Source: Glossina fuscipes (lineage: Eukaryota; Arthropoda; Insecta; Diptera; Glossinidae). From it: a stretch of 64,000 nucleotides of DNA. The notes beneath the pieces were generated by a model. It was not told the origin of the DNA. It was given only the letters and a program-made list of their open reading frames with translations, and made no database searches. Position 1 is the first letter of the stretch. The number at the start of each line of letters is the position of its first letter. The stretch is from NCBI RefSeq assembly GCF_014805625.2, contig NW_023998415.1:28213156-28277155 (forward strand), given 5' to 3'. The position numbers and the translations under genes were made by a program. Below are positions 12,851 to 25,490 of this stretch, piece by piece.

Positions 12851-15808
12851 AAGATGTGCTTATTATAATTGTATTAATATATAGCGATTGTTTAATTGTC
12901 GATTAATCCATTTAATCGTCGTCTTTATATTCAAATAAGTTAAAGACATTTATAAAAACTACTTGTAGAATTCAACTCAAATTTGGAATGTAAGTAAGGC
13001 AAGGCAACTAATTGTTGACGGGACTGAAATGATACGATGCGATGACATTGTTGTGGCTCTTTAGTAGTGCCTTTTTAATGATCTCTTATGCTTACGTTGA
13101 AATAAAAAACAAAAAAGCAAAAAAAAAAAAATTATTCTTTAGAAGAGAAAAAAATGTTAATACCTCGTAAAAAGTCTAATCTCAATGCTTTTAACACCTC
13201 ATCCTCTTATCGGCGTATAGTATGCGTTTTCAGCCTACGGACTGCTTTGAATTATGTGTGGTAAATGCTTTATTGTTAATTAGACTCATTTACAGTATTG
13301 TGTTGCTGTTTGCTGGCTGTGCTATCTACGTACGGCATATGTATCATTGTGTACGCTATTCGTTCGACTTAGAAGGGAGAGATTTACCAGTTTTGTTAGA
13401 CAACATTTGCGTATATGAACACATAAATAAATGAATTGTATAGTTGTGTTTGTTAAGACACCTTAATTAAATGTCAGTTCAGCTCGTTAAACTTTTTGTC
13501 TGTTAGCCACAATAATATTTAGAGATTGTAAAAGAAATTAATACAGTTGGGTAGAATTTTTGCAAAAAAAAAAAAAAAAAAAAAAACAAAACTGAGATCA
13601 GAATGAGAAAGAAAAGGAGAAAAAAAAAAGAAAAAAGACGAAACGTTATTATAAATAGACGAAAATTTACATATGAGTTTATAGTCTCTTGAGAGTTGCG
13701 GTTTTTCTTTCATTGTAATAAATCAATTTGTTAATTAAGCAACAATTTTTTGTGTGTGTGCTTTAGGAGTGTAACCATGGCAATTATAAGTTGAAGATAA
13801 ATGTGCATTATTATTATTTTTGATTGAAATGTGGAGATAATTAAAGTTTCTTCTTATTCATAATACATTTATTTATATATATATATATGCTCTGAAAATG
13901 TTTCGTAATGAAGAGAGAGAGAGAGAGAGAGGAAGGAACGTTTCGATTTTTTGTTTAAAATTTAAATTTACATTTTAAATTTAATATATATATATATATA
14001 TATTTATCGGTAACTATCATTTGAATTTCTTATAACGAATTCTTTTATTTCTATTTTTCATGTTCTCGTTTTCATTCTTCTATTGCATCCTTATATATAT
14101 ATATATAAAATGCGTATTTGTTTCGTTTTCAATTTTAACAATATTTCTTACTTAAAATGCAAACAAAGACATTTTGTTGTTTGCTGTTATTCTGCTTACT
14201 TAAGAGCACATTCAAAATTGTAAATATTAACGTTATGCTTGACTACTTTCTTACATACATGGCGAACACTTTTTATTTATTCTATAGCATATAGTATAGT
14301 ATAGTATAGCGTAGAGACAAGTAACCTGTCACAGTCACAATAGATGTAAAATATAGAAAAACCAGTGAAACAAAAGCACGTCTAGGAATGAAAGAAATCA
14401 TATTATGTTGTAGCATATTTTTGGCGTGCATTTTCCTTTAGATTTTGTTGCCTCTATTTTAAACGTTTCCTAACCTCTTTTGCTATTTCCTCAGTCTTTC
14501 TCTGGCAGATTGATATTAAATTATATACCTTATTATCATCATTTTGATGTAAGCATTCCAAACACTTGGCTATAATACTTACATACAATTCACTTTCTGA
14601 CTAACTCACTTATTCACTCACTCACTCACTCACTCACTCACTCACTCATTCACTTAGTTGAGTGACTGGTTGGCGAAGTAGTTGATATTATGCGAGTTAA
14701 TATGAAGTTGACTTTTTTACGACAATACAAGTTTATTAAGCCAAGCAAAACACAATTGTTGCTTTATGTTTAACATAAAGATGCATACAATGCATTTGTT
14801 TTTATATTTTCATTTTTCTCACTTGTATCAACAATTGTTTTCTATATGAAAAACACACATGTATAAAAATTCGTATTCTCATACATTTGAATACCTTCAT
14901 GCTTTCATTGCATAAAAATAAAAGAAAAATTTAAGCACGTTACGTTTTGGCAGTAAAGACTTGATATTGTTCTTGAATACTTACTTCATGCTTAACTGCA
15001 TTTCACCATTGCATACGACAACACATGTGTTCCTGTAAAACAGAAAACAAATATCATATATATATATACAACCGCTTTTAAGAGAATCATTTTCTATAAA
15101 TGTTAGTTATAAAAAACTATGCATACCCTCCAGATGTAAACAAAGGAGAAGTTTAAAAAAAAAAAAAAAAAGAAGAAAAAAATAAGAAAAGATTTAAATG
15201 CAGTATTGCAATTCTGGTTTTATGATAAAGAAGTTCCTTTGTTTTAAATGGAATACACTATAATAGATTATGAGCCAGAAAGTACTTTATATGTATATAT
15301 TTAATTGAAATACTTAAACTATGCTATCGAATTATTGTTTTTTTTTTTTTTTTTTTATACATGTATTTGCTTTGGAATTATATTTTGTAATAAAATAATA
15401 TTTCGCATTTATGCGCAAACATTATTTAATATTAAATTTTAACTTCACGAAGCAAAAAAAGAAACATGTTTCAGGTGTGACTTAATACAAAAAACAATCA
15501 TTGCTCTCATTAAATAGGACCGTATGATTTAATTAAACAACTTTCAATTACTAAAATTCAATTTCATTCCAATAACCACAATTTAATTAGTGATAGCTTT
15601 GAAAATAAAAATACTAATTTTAAAAAATATTAATTACATGTTTTTACCTCCTTGTTGCGACATAATGCGTGATCGACAAATTATGACACTTTTGTGCAAA
15701 AAAAAAAAAAAACAAAAAAAAAAAGATGACATACATAAGTAGTCGTTAGAGTTTACATTTTAGGTTCTTGCATATGTTTTAATCAATTTTATACTTGAAA
15801 AGGGCACT
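12851..15808. other. AT-rich intergenic DNA, no gene seen
   Basis: Microsatellites include (GA)n near 13912-13931, TA tracts near 13985 and 14095, (TATAG)n near 14290, and (CTCA)n at about 14618-14647. Several A or T runs of 15-23 bases are present. Confidence 0.6.
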
Positions 15809-16449
15809 TATTGAAAATATGTGTTACAATGTTTTCCATCATTTTCTACAACCTTTACCCATCTTTTTGGTTTGGCCGCGTTCGAATCATCATCCCATTT
15901 TCGCACTTCCTGAGCAATTCGAAGCCGCATGCCAAACGATGCTGCATCGATCTGAACATGTGGTAATCAGAAGACGCTATGTCTGGTGAGAACGCGGGGT
16001 GGGACAGAGCTTCCCATTCGAGCAGCAACAGTGTATTCTTGGCAACTCTTGCAGGGTGTGACCGAGCATTGTGATGGTAGAGAATGACTCTGCGTCTGTT
16101 AGCTGCTATTGCTGGTCCTTTTTGGCAGCAATATGTAATCAAATTTAGTCAATCAATGTCGATAGACATCTGCAGTAACAGTTTAACTCGGTTTTATTAG
16201 CTCGTAATGCACTACTTGTTACTGATCCAACCATATGCCCAGCAAAACATTATGACCATCAATAGTCCGCTTCAAAGTCGACGTGGGTAGGTCTCACTAA
16301 TAAAATCTTCACTTTTAAATGGTGGACACAAAAATCGACAATTGGGATATGATGGAGCAATGTCACCATACGCTTCCCAAAGCAATTTGATGAGCTTCGG
16401 CAGCTGATTGCTTCAAGTCAAACAACAAAAGTAATGAAGGCCGAAAATG
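15809..16449 (-). pseudogene. Internally deleted mariner transposase remnant
   Basis: Read on the minus strand, it starts with a mariner N terminus (HFRPSLLLLFDLKQ, then in other frames FKSEDFISETYPRR), jumps after an in-frame stop to KRTIDGHNVLLGIWLDQ (equivalent to the region near the first catalytic Asp), and continues to ILYHHNARSHPARVAKN, SPDIASSDYHMFRSMQHRLA and the C terminus, ending at TAA 15811-15809. Roughly 150 residues between the HTH domain and the GHNV motif are missing. The second catalytic Asp of the usual HDNARPH motif is His here, so the product could not cut DNA. Several frameshifts and stops are present. Terminal inverted repeats were not recognised. It shares a nearly identical 5' coding end with the 47.3-kb copy. 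Confidence 0.85.
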
Positions 16450-17995
16450 CAATTTGGAGCAATCCATGATTATGTTATATCTGTATACTCTCAACAACTC
16501 AATAATACAATAACGAAAGAGAAGGGTCAAAATCATCGAATTTAATCGTTTTAGATGTTGCAACCATTAATAGATGTTGCTGACCAAAATACATGCAAGA
16601 ATCTTACCTACTGTCGCACTGTGTATGCCTTATCGCCGACATTCCTTTGTTTATATCAACAGGGTTCAGCAATTCCGTATAGTGAATGATTCTTATGTGC
16701 ATTCAATAGAGTCCAGGTGCCCAGGTGCTATTTTCGCCATATGCGGTGTTTTAAATACATAGGGCCTCACAGTTTTTTTTCATTGATCTGTGGTTATAAC
16801 TTCATTTCGCACTACCGAACTCTTAGTTTTGTACGGAAAATTTTCCATTACTTGCCTTTTAGCGGAATACATTAGTAAGCGATAAGTGATAAACGGTAAT
16901 AAGACCGTCACTACATGTCGTTTGTGTATAGGATCGTCACTGAAATGTCGGCGAATTTCAATGGATTCGCTGGTCGAGTTCAACCGCTGCAGCCGGTTAT
17001 ATCAGATTTTATATATATATATATATATATATATTCTCTTTACTTGATTAAGCAGCCTGGGGATGTCCTTTATGCGTATGGGATTGTGGTGGCCAACAAA
17101 AATTATATAAGTTAGAGCCGGGATGGAAGAATTAATTAATAGCATTTACATATGTTTGACTTTAAAGATGAAATATCACGAAACTTCGAAGAGATAACTG
17201 TAGGTAGAATGTTCCAAAGGTAACCAATGCTTCTACAAAATGAGGTGTCGCGATAATATATTCTATGGCACACGGCCAGCTTCAGGGACACGGGATGAGA
17301 AAGCTAAAAAGGCGAATCGTTTTGTTACAGCATTTGATTGGTGGAAATATCTCTTTTAACTCCGTAGAGTATTTACCGAGGAGGTGCCTATATGGTAAGC
17401 ATACTACCACTCACTTTACGGCGATGTTCGACATCATCGACGCATCAGATTAATCGTCGCCATCAATGAGCGTTTCCGACAAGACCTGAAAACTTCCACC
17501 TACAAAAACGAATTGCTCTCTAATCTGGACCTGGTGCAGATAGTGTATTTGGTGCAGATATTGGTTACATTAAAGTACTTTTCCATCCCTTCAAAAATCT
17601 TTTACTTCTTTTCACACTTCGAATAAATATTTGTCCAAGAAACAGCATTTTGTATTCTCATGCCACATGTCCTCATAGCCTCCACCAAATGAGATGTGAA
17701 AGTGATAAAAGACATTGATCACTTCTTCTGTGCGACAGGAGACTGGGCACTGCGTTGCTTTGATATTAAAAATCATCATATCTTCTTGACCGTACTCAGA
17801 TATTTGAACGAGATCTCAATCTATTAACATTGGATGTTGCATTAATGAAAATTTATTTGAGTTAGATCCGTAAATAAGAACTCGTATCTATAATAAAAAA
17901 AAAAAAAAAAACTCGATATGAATCGAATGCAAATGAACTTCTTGAACAAACTTATGCGGTCTTCTTGGATATTAGCGATGACTTCGTCGCACTGT

Positions 17996-18026
<31 letters not shown>

Positions 18027-18754
18027 AATATCATATATCAGCCAATACCCAAAATTTGATAATAAAATTGTCTCCGATCAACATTAATATCTGACGATGT
18101 AAAACCAACGCAATAACGTTGCGTAACTGCCAGTTAGAAGCTATCGTGACATTAATATATGCATTTTATAAATTCGTTTGCAAGCATTTGCGGCATGAAG
18201 GACATAGCAGTTCCCAGTTCATTTCTTCACTTGTGTTTATGACATTCTAGGGAAAAGTTGACAAATTGCGTCGCCTAATGTAACTTGCAATAAGATTTGA
18301 TTGATACCTTAAAACTAAGTTCCAAGAAAGTAAATAACAAGGTAAGCTCAACAGAAATGCCAATAAAAAAGTATTCAATAGGGGAGTTTTGCTTCAGCGT
18401 AAATTTTTTGCTTCAAAGGAAATCTATTTTTCTCTTTCTATATAAATATATATAAGCCAAACAGATGTGTGAATTTTGACCTTTCCTGGCGTTTTTGCAA
18501 ATGAATAATTTTAATGTGTTTCAATTTTTCAAATATAATGATTGCATGAATGAATGACGCAGCTATTCGGACTTGAAGTTGCTTACTTAAAATACATTTT
18601 ATTTTTGAAATTTATCCTAACCTATAGCAGGAACCTATCTATTCGTTTGTGTTGTGCAAATTTTTTCCAAAAAAATTTGATTGAATAGAAAACCGACATT
18701 TTAAAAAGTATTATGCGTGTTATGTAAAATTTAATATGACGACAGGAAGATGAC

Positions 18755-18790
<36 letters not shown>

Positions 18791-18832
18791 ATACATATAT
18801 GTTAAGATAAATTCACCTATGCCACATAAATA

Positions 18833-18884
<52 letters not shown>

Positions 18885-21599
18885 TACATACACATACACA
18901 CATACATACACGTAAACATGCACAAATCAAAATGTAATTTTCTATACACAATGGGTAAAAAATGAAAAAGGTTTTCCTTCTTTTAAAACTTGACACAGAC
19001 AAACTGACCTTTCGATAAAATTCTTATGTTAATATTGATAATGGGTGGGTGTTGGTGAATTTTAGGGCCAAAATGTAATTTCTTTTTAATTCAGTGAACA
19101 ACAAAAGCAGCAACAACAAAAACCACTATGAATGTCAATGAATGGTTTTGAGAGACATAAATAACCAGAGCCATAAATATTGTCGGATGACGATGATGAA
19201 TTGCAAGTATTTAAATATTTAAATATTGCGTATGAAAAGAGAAAAAGAGACAAGATAAAGGAAATAGCATACATACACTTCGACAAAAGGATAAGCATAT
19301 GTAAAAGGACACTTTATTGGCACTTTCAAACTCTTACCTTTATGGCTTGAAAGTTAAATTTGAACTGAAAGCAACAGCTTCCGAGAAATTTTTGCCACAC
19401 TGGCCACTGCGTTATGCACTGTGTGAAATTTGTGCTGTTAAAGCACTTAAGGGACTGATTGTCAAAGTAGCACAAGAAAGGTTTCTTTTAACAAGTTTAC
19501 AACACTCTGAAGTGATGCAAAGACTATAAAAGAAAATTTTCATCCTTTTAGAAATTTGTTGTCTAACAAAACAGAACCGTAGCAAACAGACGCTTGACCT
19601 AACGAACCATAAATTACGGTTTAAAGCTATAAGCTGGTGTTGTATTATGTTTAGTTGCCTTCTTCTCCTTATTACTGTTAAGTAAATGAGTTGTTGTACT
19701 TTTACCTGCAGCTATATATAATTTCGACTCAACCAAGGGTGAATGTGGGTATGTGTGTGTGTGTGTATGTGTGTGTGTGTAAGAATATATCTTCAATTCT
19801 TTTTGTATACATTATAGCCTCTTAAATTCGATTACAGAAGACAAAGGGATCTTATGGAAATTTGATAAATTCTCTTTTCATTTCCAGCGCATATGTATTT
19901 TCAAAAATGATTGAATACCTTAAAAAGCATATCCTTCGGGAATATGAAAAGTTTAAGAATTAATTGTTGGTCTAATCAAAGTTAATTTATTGCAATCATT
20001 ACGAATAACGTAACCACATAAAACTAAAACAATTCGTATAAAACTAAGCAAAATTTCAAATATAAACTTAAAATAATGATTGAACAAAGCGTATATTAAA
20101 ACAAATATCAATGATTATAGTAATGATTACCTATGCGCACCCGCAAATCCTATCTAATATTTCTACCTATATAAAGGGTCGCAAGAGTTACAAACGTCAT
20201 GATCAATCAACACAAAAGGACAAAAACATTCACTTACACTTTCTTGCCCGTCATCTCCATTTCTTCTCTATAACTTGCATACGCGATCCAGTAGATCAAC
20301 ATCAGTTAGCGATCTATTAACGAGAGAAGGTGTGAAGGAGTGTAAAACACCACTACTTTACGTTATTTACTATATTACGTATTACGATAATACGTGAATC
20401 GATTGGTTACGCATTTGCTTAACAAAACTTTGGCTCGCATGAATATATGAAAAAAAAACAACGTAGTGAAGTTACCGGAAGATTTTTCAAGACGTACCAT
20501 TCATAAATCGCCAAGAAAGTGAACTAAATGTGTAAGTTATGACAGGCGATACTTCGAATATAATATATATTTGCCTTATATTCTCCGTTTTGATTTTCAT
20601 TGTATTTACTTTTCTCTTCTTAACTATTCCGACAACAAACCTTTGAACCTCGGCGTTGTTTAACTATCGATAACTATAGATCATCTTTATAATTATATAT
20701 TAGGATTTGCCAATGGGATAGTGTTGCTAGATAAATTGCACAGTAAAGATTTGATAATGCATTATAACTTACGCCTATGTATTGCGAAAGAATCATATGA
20801 TAGGAAATGGGATAAACAATTTAGATAACTAACGGGATATTGCAGATAGATGCGATCCAGAAGATACATTGGGTAATACAAAAAATATATTAAATACACG
20901 GCTTCCAAAGGGAACAATTAGTTTATATCACATTGTTTCAAGAAGTGTGAGAGTAGTCCCAAAATTTTAGAAGTGGCGAAGAAAGTACAAAAAATGCCGA
21001 AAAAATTTCCTTTTCACAATTAGCTTCAGATTCTTTATAGAGTTTAGCGTCCGCACCTGGCATGAAGCCTTAATCAGACGAATTGTCTATAACCATCGGC
21101 AACTAGAAAGTTCAATTGGTGAGCCCCACAGAGTAAGACAATCCTTACCACCCCGAGATACCGAAATAAAGAATGGATGTGAGCCATTTTCTCGCCCAAT
21201 GGTTTGCGTCGAGGCCTATCTAACCGCCTCCTAGATAGTTCTCCATGAAACTTTGGACACAGCCACCACGATACTTCTCTAAGGGCCGTACCCAAGCAGT
21301 CAGGTAAGAAGGCATTCTTCCGACACAGAGATGGGCGCATCTTTCAATCCTAATTCTGAGCAACCTGACCCCCACGAATATCCACAAATTTTTAATGGCT
21401 TATCACTCGTACAGAATCTACACCCTACTATATAGCTTTGGGTGATCTCTTACTATACGCAACCGTAGCCACTCTTACATTCGGACTCTCCACATGTCTC
21501 CGAGCGCTATCCGAGCGCTATCCTTTCTCGAGGAAATAATGCTTCCAATGTTGCTATCATATAGCTCACACCCGACTATGCCACAGTCCTCTTAAATAT
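16450..21599. other. Intergenic DNA with unassigned balanced-composition patches
   Basis: Stretches at 16570-16980, 17160-17600 and 21060-21540 are less AT-rich and contain short frames without a recognisable family. The minus-strand 21340-21074 frame is open but has no motif I know. (GT)n lies near 19749-19782. No gene was recognised. Confidence 0.5.
18759..18910 (+). repeat. (TA)n and (CA)n compound microsatellite
   Basis: (TA)n at about 18759-18786, then (AC)n at 18835-18880, then TACA/CATA variants to about 18910. Confidence 0.9.
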
Positions 21600-22140
21600 C
21601 GCTGGCCATCATAAGAAGGTACAAATTATACTTTTTCTCCATATAAGGGCTCAGTGTTCATGATAATCCTTGTATTTGTTAGGATCTCAAAAGAAGACCT
21701 ATGTGATCCAAATTCCCTACTATTAATTGTTTTGGTTATTTTGCTAATACGGGCCAACTTCCATCATAAAGTTATAAAAATTTAACTTTTTTGAAAAATT
21801 TGTATGAAGCGCTGTTCTAGAAATAGACTCATATGGTTCGCATCTGTAAGCTCACTGTTATGAACAGATTTTCATCATAAAACCTTAACCTTAGGCCTTT
21901 CTGGCATATAAAAGCCCATTTCCTGAGCATCGTTATGTGTGGTGATATCGAAAAAATAGCCCCACACGGTCCACTTTTGGTAGTATTGATTTCTATGCCA
22001 ATTTTTGCCATGAAAACTTCAAAATTAGACCTTTTTACCATATAAAGGTTCAGCTTTCGTGGCAACGGTTACATCAGAAAGGGTTCAAAAATTTGCCCCA
22101 GCCGGATCAAATTTTTCATACCAATTTAGAATGTCGAAGT
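21600..22140. repeat. Degenerate tandem repeat, period about 133 bp, about four units
   Basis: Landmarks recur at roughly 133-bp intervals: CCATATAAGGGCTCAGTG near 21640, GGCATATAAAAGCCCATT near 21903 (two periods on) and ACCATATAAAGGTTCAGC near 22039. A second landmark is CATCATAAGA or CATCATAAA or CCATGAAAA. The unit near 21740-21870 is the most eroded. Short open frames here are incidental. Confidence 0.5.
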
Positions 22141-22196
22141 ACTATTACTTGCCGACTTTTGTCGATATATTGTGAAAAGTATTATTTTTTTTTTTT

Positions 22197-22202
22197 TTAT
22201 TT
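22197..22202 (-). terminator. Polyadenylation signal AATAAA of the Kelch gene
   Basis: An AATAAA hexamer on the minus strand lies about 110 nt past the stop codon, giving a short 3' UTR. It is followed by a genomic A-rich run. The hexamer is seen; its use is inferred. Confidence 0.45.
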
Positions 22203-22312
22203 AGTTTTAATTTAGTAATAAATGTGAAGTATTTCTCGAAAAATCTTACAATCATTAATCGCGAGGTAACTCGATTCAAAATTATTACAAAAAGCAAAGA
22301 ATGATAAGAACA

Positions 22313-24442
22313 TTATTTGAATACTTCGATGAGATCAAAACAGTCACTGATTACAGCGGCGCCTCCAATATGGTGCTCGATTTCTAACGAATCAACTATA
22401 GTCCATCTATTGGTGTTTAAATTGAAACGTTCAACACTCGTGACAGGTGTGATGCAATCGGAAACGCCGCCAAACACGTAAATTTCTTCATCAATTGTTA
22501 TGCTCGACTGGCCTCGTCTGTAGCGATGCATAGCTGGCATACCTTCCCATTTGTTACATCGTATATCAAAGCGTTTGGAAAAATATTGAACGCTAATTAG
22601 AAAGTGTTTGTAAGGCAATAAATTGAAATGTTCTTCTTCTACAAATCGAGGTATTCCTTGTGATATTGTTTTTACATCATACCATCGTCCTTCTCGCGGA
22701 TCATATCGAGTCAACGAAGTTGTAAGTTGCGTGACATCTTTAAACGAACCGTAATTAAAAATACAATTTTCCACAACTGCAGCTTTGCTGCCAAGATTAC
22801 ATAGTAAAGATAGTTTTGCACAGTTGTGCCATTGATCTGTCGAAGGATTGTAGCATTCGACAGTTGAAGTATTGCGCCCACCGATTACGTAGATGAGATC
22901 GTTTAATGCACATATTCCATGGTTTAAACGAGGATGATTCATTGATGCAATGTCAGTCCATTTTTGTTTAAAAGGATCGTAACATTCCGCTGTTTTTGAA
23001 AATGCAAGTTGGTCTATATCTCCACCAGCTGTGAACACGCGACCATTTAATGCAGCTGCGCCAATTTCACATCGAGGCGTCTTCATTTCGGAAGTAGAGA
23101 GCACTTTATTGCTGGTTTTATTATAAATTTTGCAACTGTTAAGTACTTTCCAGGATCGTGCACGTTGACCCCCGACAAATAGCACATAATTTTTTATCTC
23201 GTTCCTGCTTTTAATCCTCTTCTCGTTCTGAATGGTACTCGACAAACATTTTCGTCCACTTTCTGATGATAGCTGGTAACTTATGGCGTCGATTAAGAAA
23301 TGACTGCATTGTGGATCATTTCTAAGGAGTGGTTCAGTGATGATATGATTTCTCAAGAATTCAGTGGTGATGAAAGGCAAGCGTATATGGCTTATTAATG
23401 CAGAAAGGTGTACTTGGCGCGTCTTTTGGTCATGTTTAATCCATTTTATCATCGCTTTATATGCGTTATCCTCAACTTTTACCCGCAGTTTGTCGTCTGT
23501 CATAAGTTTTTCGATCTGAAAGGAGATATAGACAAAAAAACATTAATAATCTTTTTGTATTCACATGGTAAACAAACGAATTAATTAGATTTCATTATTC
23601 CATAAACCACATACCTCTTCAAAAGACAGCAGGAGCCATTCGTCGGTGTTTATCAACTTTTGAAAATGTTGTAAGATGTATTCGTGACAATAATCGTACA
23701 AATCGTCACAAGAATGCATATCTGAAAGACCATTAAGAGTACATGCGGTTATGGAATACTTTTGTAAAAACTGAACTTACTTACCGGCATGTCTTTGAAA
23801 GCTGAGGCAGTTTTCCAGCTTTAGTGCCCGTTTGAGAACTTGGCAGCATTGCACCTTGACCCAATCTATTTGCAATAAATCTGCTGTTAATAGAAGGGGG
23901 AGGACATTATCCTCCGTGATCTGAATGCTGCCGCTGTATATGTACACGATAATCGCTTTTATAGAAGATGCGTCAACGTCAGTTAACGCGGCTGTGCCTT
24001 GCGCCTTCTCTTTCATGTTATCTAAAATGGAGGAATTTTTCATTTGTTTCTTAAACGTTTACGTGAAACCACTTACTTCTTAGCATTGCTCCAAAGTAAG
24101 GCGAAACAGCCGCAAGTAACCATTTGTGAACGAAAATCGTTTCATCATCCACTTGCAGATAGAAATCGCAATGCTTTGATATCGAAAAATTAAATTTCTA
24201 ACGCTCTTCTTATAGAACATGTAGTCGCTTACCTCTTGATTCAGTCGCATCTTATTTAAAGCTTCAAGCAGAGTAGTACCATAATCGGGATTTATACAAT
24301 TACTTTCGGCTGTCAGTCTATCGGTGATGCCGACGCGTGTAGGTTTGAAGGGAGATCTAAAGATGCAATATGAACGTTTCAGAATCGAATATTTCGTTGT
24401 GATCGTAGGCTAGAGATTTTATACAGTTACTTACGCGAACAT
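22313..24442 (-). CDS. BTB-BACK-Kelch protein (KLHL family), six coding exons
   Basis: Probable substrate-recognition adaptor of a Cullin-3 ubiquitin ligase: in this family BTB and BACK bind Cul3 and the Kelch propeller binds the substrate. My splice model on the minus strand is 24442-24435, 24356-24233, 24173-24077, 24021-23785, 23721-23615 and 23515-22313. Every intron is GT..AG (78, 59, 55, 63 and 99 nt), phases agree, and the total is 591 codons plus stop, the usual family length. BTB covers about residues 37-142 (HCDFYLQVDDETIFVHKWLL, then SPYFGAML). BACK covers about 148-250, beginning at the hallmark FQRHADMHSC, whose Asp codon is split by intron 4. Kelch blades run from about residue 300: FVGG, FTAGG, YVIGG and YVFGG are clear, but the fourth and fifth blades have lost the double glycine. 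No stop or frameshift is present, so it looks functional. The 8-nt first coding exon (Met-Phe-Ala) is the least certain part. I cannot assign a specific orthologue; KLHL10-like or a lineage-specific paralogue are options. Confidence 0.93.
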
Positions 24443-24724
24443 TACTGTATGACTGCTTTTCCGGAAGGTAGGTTAAGTTATTTTTGTACTTGACGAAGAT
24501 TGGTTTTAATTAATCTGTAACTTTAAAAATTGTCTCACGTTTCTGTAACTTTGGATATCTTTCTTGCAACAAATTTAACTAACAGAATATCTATTATTAC
24601 GGATGATTTATTTTTTCGACGAAAAAAATATTGAGCAAATCCTCTACTTATTACTTCTATATACTGTTTGTGCGGTGGTGTTGTACACTTCATCAAAATT
24701 AAATTTATTGTTATGAATTTCGAT

Positions 24725-24962
24725 TTCGATAAGATAGGATTCGCGTCACTAGATCGTGGATATTCTTTTCAAGAGAAATCCACTTCAAAGTTCTTTTTAT
24801 ATATATATAGCTATATTCCTTAAGAGTTTTTGCCTTACTGTTTTTCAGCTAATCCTTTCCATCGGCCAGCAGCTGCATTACGCGTCGCGAATGTGCACTT
24901 GATTGGAATCTATTATTTGGGAAACTTAATTACCTAGAATGAATTGGATTTGGGATTTCCGT
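24725..24962 (+). repeat. Dispersed repeat, copy 1 (unclassified)
   Basis: Shares an ordered series of blocks with 39144-39504 on the same strand: a CACTAGATCG-GGATATT block, a TACACTTC or CCACTTC block, GCTAATC, ATCGGCCAGCAGCTGCAT, CGCGAATGTGCACTTGATT, TTATTTGGGAAACTTAATTA and GAATGAATTGGATTTG. It sits just upstream of the Kelch gene start. No coding is seen, so it may be a non-autonomous element or a solo LTR. Confidence 0.6.
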
Positions 24963-25371
24963 AATATTATTTTAAATATTTTCTTTTCAGATATAAATGA
25001 CTAATTGTAACTATGTTGTTGTTAATAGAAATCGTTTGAGTATTAATCGACCGATGGATGTTTGAGCAATGGAATAGTGAACTCTTATCATAAATTATTT
25101 GGTCGACAGCGCACTAGTTGAAGAAAAACGAAAAAAAAAAATCATACATTACAAGCACATGTTGGTGGAGTGAAACAAAACCGCGATAAGGGTTATGTTT
25201 AACTATCGCCGAACATTTCGATAACTACAAAAAGAAATAAGCAGATCTTTCTCTACGTTACGTGTCGACTTGTGTGAATACTTGGAGGATAACATAAAAT
25301 AATTCGTGGAATCGCAACCATTCTAAATATTAAAGGAGAAAAATTTACCTTTATTGATAAATGTCGTCATA

Positions 25372-25490
25372 TTTTTGTTATTATTGTTATGAATTTAGTC
25401 AGAGTAAGAAATTCGAAGTTTTAAAGCACGAGCATGCATTTCTACCGCACTCCAGATTCGAACTCGCGATCATTGAAGTTACTTTTGCTG
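25372..25490 (-). mobile_element. Second copy of the tRNA-derived SINE, 5' part diverged or missing
   Basis: On the minus strand: B box GAGTTCGAATCTGG, then CGTGCTTTAAAACTTCGAAT, CTCTGACTAAATTCATAAC and an AATAATAAC tail. These match the order of the 54.2-kb element (B box, GTGCTTTAAA, TCTCTGGCTAAAT, AAT tail). The A box cannot be recognised. Confidence 0.55.

Noticed and set aside
14600..14660. CRISPR-like regularly spaced repeat
   Set aside because: It is a (CTCA)n microsatellite with no spacers; the genome is eukaryotic.
18731..19002. Open frames rich in Cys-Val, Thr-His or Ile-Tyr
   Set aside because: They are translations of (CA)n and (TA)n microsatellites.
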